DNA of 64,000 bases from Pseudoruminococcus_B sp937901805 (lineage in GTDB: Bacteria > Bacillota > Clostridia > Oscillospirales > Ruminococcaceae). The DNA lies in the NCBI GenBank assembly GCA_963560245.1, contig CAUWNS010000008.1, positions 1-64,000 of the forward strand. The letters are read 5' to 3'. Both the position numbers and the translations under genes were made by a program. Positions 62,083 to 64,000 of the stretch are shown here, one piece after another (position 1 is the first letter of the stretch; every line of letters begins with the position of its first letter). A model generated the notes under the pieces. It worked only from the letters and a program-made list of their open reading frames with translations, ran no database searches and had not been told where the DNA came from.

Positions 62083-62223
62083 AGTTTCACCACGCCTGTT
62101 TTCCGAATTTGCCGGAGCGCCTGCCCCGGTCAGCCTGTTTTTGGGGGAGCGGGACGGTGTCTTTTTCCTTCTATCCCTATGCGGAAAAACGGACAAATAT
62201 GGCTGACAGCCCGGAATACGGAC

Positions 62224-62266
62224 AAAAAAAGCCCCATACAGGAGAAATACCTGTATGGGGCTTTTT
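62224..62266. terminator. Bidirectional terminator between flippase and nrdJ genes
   Basis: GCCCCATACAGG (62231-62242) pairs with CCTGTATGGGGC (62250-62261), with A7 on the left and T5 on the right. On the minus strand it ends the nrdJ transcript before the flippase gene. Confidence 0.93.
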
Positions 62267-62280
62267 CCCTTGCCGGACAA

Positions 62281-64000
62281 TTAGCTGCATTTGGAATACC
62301 CGCAGTTGCGGCAGATAACGCAGCCGCCCTCGTGCTGGACTTCAGCCCCGCATTCCGGGCAGGTATGGCCGTCGTCCTCTGCAATGCGCGGCCTGCGCTG
62401 TTTTCCGGAAACAGCCTGCGCTTTTTCAGAGTCGGCCTCCAGATGCGGGATTCCCCCGCTGTTTTTCTGGTATTCGGAAACCTTGAGGATAACGCGGGCA
62501 ATCGCGTCCGGGCAGGAGGTGCAGTGCATCCCCTGCTGGCGGATGGTGGACGGACAGCGGATCCCCTTGAGCTGGGCAATGATTTCCTCCACGCTTAAAC
62601 CCGCCCGCAGGGAAATGGAAATCAAACGCGCCGTCGCCTCGGACTGGGAAGGGCACCCCCCCGCTTTCCCGGTGCTGGTAAAGACCTCGCAGATCCCGTT
62701 TTCATCATAGTTTACCGTGACGTACAGGTTCCCGCAGCCGATTTTCATCCGCTCGGTAAACCCGGTGGTCACTGTCGGGCGGGGACGGGGTTTAAGCGAA
62801 CCGGGCTGTGCATAGCAGTCTTCCGGAGGCTCTTCCCCGCTGACTTTCCCAATATTGAGCACCTGGCTGTCCCGGCTCTTGTCACGGTAGATGGTGACCC
62901 CCTTGCAGCCGAGCCGGTAGGCCAGCTTGTAGACTTCCGCCACGTCTTCATGGGTAGCGTCCTGCGTAAAGTTGACGGTTTTGGAGACGGCGTTGTCGAT
63001 GTGCTGCTGGAAAGCCGCCTGCATCCGGATATGATATTCGGGGCTGATATCATGCGCGCTGACAAAGACGCGGCGGATATCTTCCGGGATCTCCTCAATA
63101 TGGGCGAGGGTTCCCTGTTCGGCGATTTTTTGCAGCAGCTGCTCCGAATACAGCCCGCGTCGTTTGAGGACGTCCGCAAGAATCGGGCTTACCTCGGTCA
63201 TATGGGTGGAATCCATGATATTGCGGATATAGGCATAGGCGAACACCGGCTCCACGCCGGAAGAACAGGAGGCGAGCAGGGAGAGCGTTCCCGTGGGCGC
63301 AATCGTCGTCACTGTGGCGTTGCGCAGCCCTTCAAACCGGCCGGAATAGATGCTGTCGTCAAACAGTGGGAAGCTCCCGCGCTCTTTGGCGAGCAGGCAG
63401 CTCTGCTGCTTGGCGGTATCGTCGATAAATTTCATCACTTTGCCGGCAAGCGCGACGGCCTCTTCAGAATTGTACGGAATCCCGAGCAGCAGGAGCATGT
63501 CCGCGAACCCCATAACCCCCAAACCGATTTTTCTTGTCTGCTTGGTGGTAAAATCGATCTGTTCCAGAGGGTACTTGTTGACGTCAATGACATTGTCCAG
63601 AAAATGAACCGCATGTTTGACTGTATTCGCCAGCTTTTCATAGTCTACATGGAGCGATCCGTCCTCCGCCCCGCACAGCATATGGGAGAGGTTGATAGAA
63701 CCCAGGTTGCAGGATTCATAGGGCAGAAGAGGCTGCTCCCCGCAGGGGTTGGTGCTCTCGATTTCCCCCATCGACGGGACGGCGTTGTCCCGGTTGAGCC
63801 TGTCAAGGAAGACGATTCCCGGCTCCCCATTCCTCCATGCGCTGTCCACAATTTTTTCAAAGACGTCCCGCGCGCGCAATTTCCCCGCCGCCTGTTTATG
63901 CACCGGGTTGATGAGTTCATATTCCTCGTCCGCCTCCACGGCGTGCATAAACGCCTCGGTAATCCCAACGGAGAGGTTAAAATTTGTAATATCCGCATTG
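62281..64000 (-). CDS. nrdJ: Adenosylcobalamin-dependent ribonucleotide reductase, 3' part
   Basis: About 570 residues of the C-terminal part of class II NrdJ; the gene continues beyond the right edge of the window. NPCGEQPLLPYESCNLGSINLS is the active-site region with the conserved Asn-Cys-Glu and a partner cysteine; ATVTTIAPTGTLSLLASCSSGVEP follows. The C-terminal zinc-ribbon-like domain has CPSQSEATARL, CPSTIR, CTSCPDAI and a last CPECG...CRNCGYSKCS, typical of bacterial vitamin B12-dependent RNRs. It reduces ribonucleotides to deoxyribonucleotides without oxygen or a metal-radical subunit. Confidence 0.95.
   Translation of the reverse strand, partial: NADITNFNLSVGITEAFMHAVEADEEYELINPVHKQAAGKLRARDVFEKIVDSAWRNGEPGIVFLDRLNRDNAVPSMGEIESTNPCGEQPLLPYESCNLGSINLSHMLCGAEDGSLHVDYEKLANTVKHAVHFLDNVIDVNKYPLEQIDFTTKQTRKIGLGVMGFADMLLLLGIPYNSEEAVALAGKVMKFIDDTAKQQSCLLAKERGSFPLFDDSIYSGRFEGLRNATVTTIAPTGTLSLLASCSSGVEPVFAYAYIRNIMDSTHMTEVSPILADVLKRRGLYSEQLLQKIAEQGTLAHIEEIPEDIRRVFVSAHDISPEYHIRMQAAFQQHIDNAVSKTVNFTQDATHEDVAEVYKLAYRLGCKGVTIYRDKSRDSQVLNIGKVSGEEPPEDCYAQPGSLKPRPRPTVTTGFTERMKIGCGNLYVTVNYDENGICEVFTSTGKAGGCPSQSEATARLISISLRAGLSVEEIIAQLKGIRCPSTIRQQGMHCTSCPDAIARVILKVSEYQKNSGGIPHLEADSEKAQAVSGKQRRPRIAEDDGHTCPECGAEVQHEGGCVICRNCGYSKCS

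Overview
The window looks like a chromosomal piece of a Gram-positive anaerobe of the Clostridia, most likely an Oscillospirales/Ruminococcaceae-type genome of about 50% GC. The signs are a FemAB-type peptidoglycan enzyme, a TagG/TagH-like glycan exporter, a T-box in front of valS, a SpoVB-like flippase, a split methionine synthase, an AdoCbl-dependent class II ribonucleotide reductase and strong Gram-positive ribosome binding sites. The lineage is inferred from gene content only. There is no rRNA, CRISPR array, transposase or phage gene; the only tRNA is an initiator tRNA-Met.

Layout. 0-8 kb is housekeeping: adenosine deaminase-like protein, 2-hydroxyacid dehydrogenase, alanine racemase, MutT, FemAB protein, a QueG-like/CBS pair and a DMT permease followed by an eroded DUF1275 remnant. 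8.5-12.6 kb holds a small zinc-ribbon protein, a three-gene polar amino-acid ABC transporter (its ATPase has a C-terminal frameshift in an A7 tract; a 17-bp inverted repeat lies upstream), a rhodanese lipoprotein and a Bcp peroxiredoxin. 12.9-19.8 kb is a complete phosphate regulon, pstS-pstC-pstA-pstB-phoU-phoB-phoR, with PHO boxes upstream of pstS. 20-26.2 kb carries an M20 peptidase, uppP and a metF / reactivation domain / metH operon.

26.3-31.6 kb is a resistance/efflux stretch. An Lsa-type ABC-F gene has a leader containing a 6-codon reading frame and mutually exclusive stems ending in a terminator, followed by an MFS exporter with a long structured leader and a MATE exporter. 32.3-46.1 kb is a 12-gene, tightly overlapping surface-glycan locus: glycosyltransferases, an ABC-2 exporter, two proteins sharing an FL(A/S)RDG domain, two GT52/polysialyltransferase-like proteins, a KdsB-like CMP-sugar synthetase, an HMGL-type aldolase fused to an unknown domain, and HAD phosphatases. 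This is the best candidate for an undescribed system: a Gram-positive pathway that makes, CMP-activates, polymerises and exports an ulosonic-acid-like sugar.

46.4-54.1 kb has a MIF-like tautomerase, a ROK regulator and a six-gene operon with two purine/xanthine-type permeases and four small oxidoreductase-like proteins, behind a promoter with an operator-like palindrome; its substrate is unknown. 54.7-64 kb has tRNA-fMet, two small proteins, a pyridoxamine kinase with an ECF S-component, T-box-controlled valS, a SpoVB-like flippase and the 3' part of nrdJ running off the right edge.
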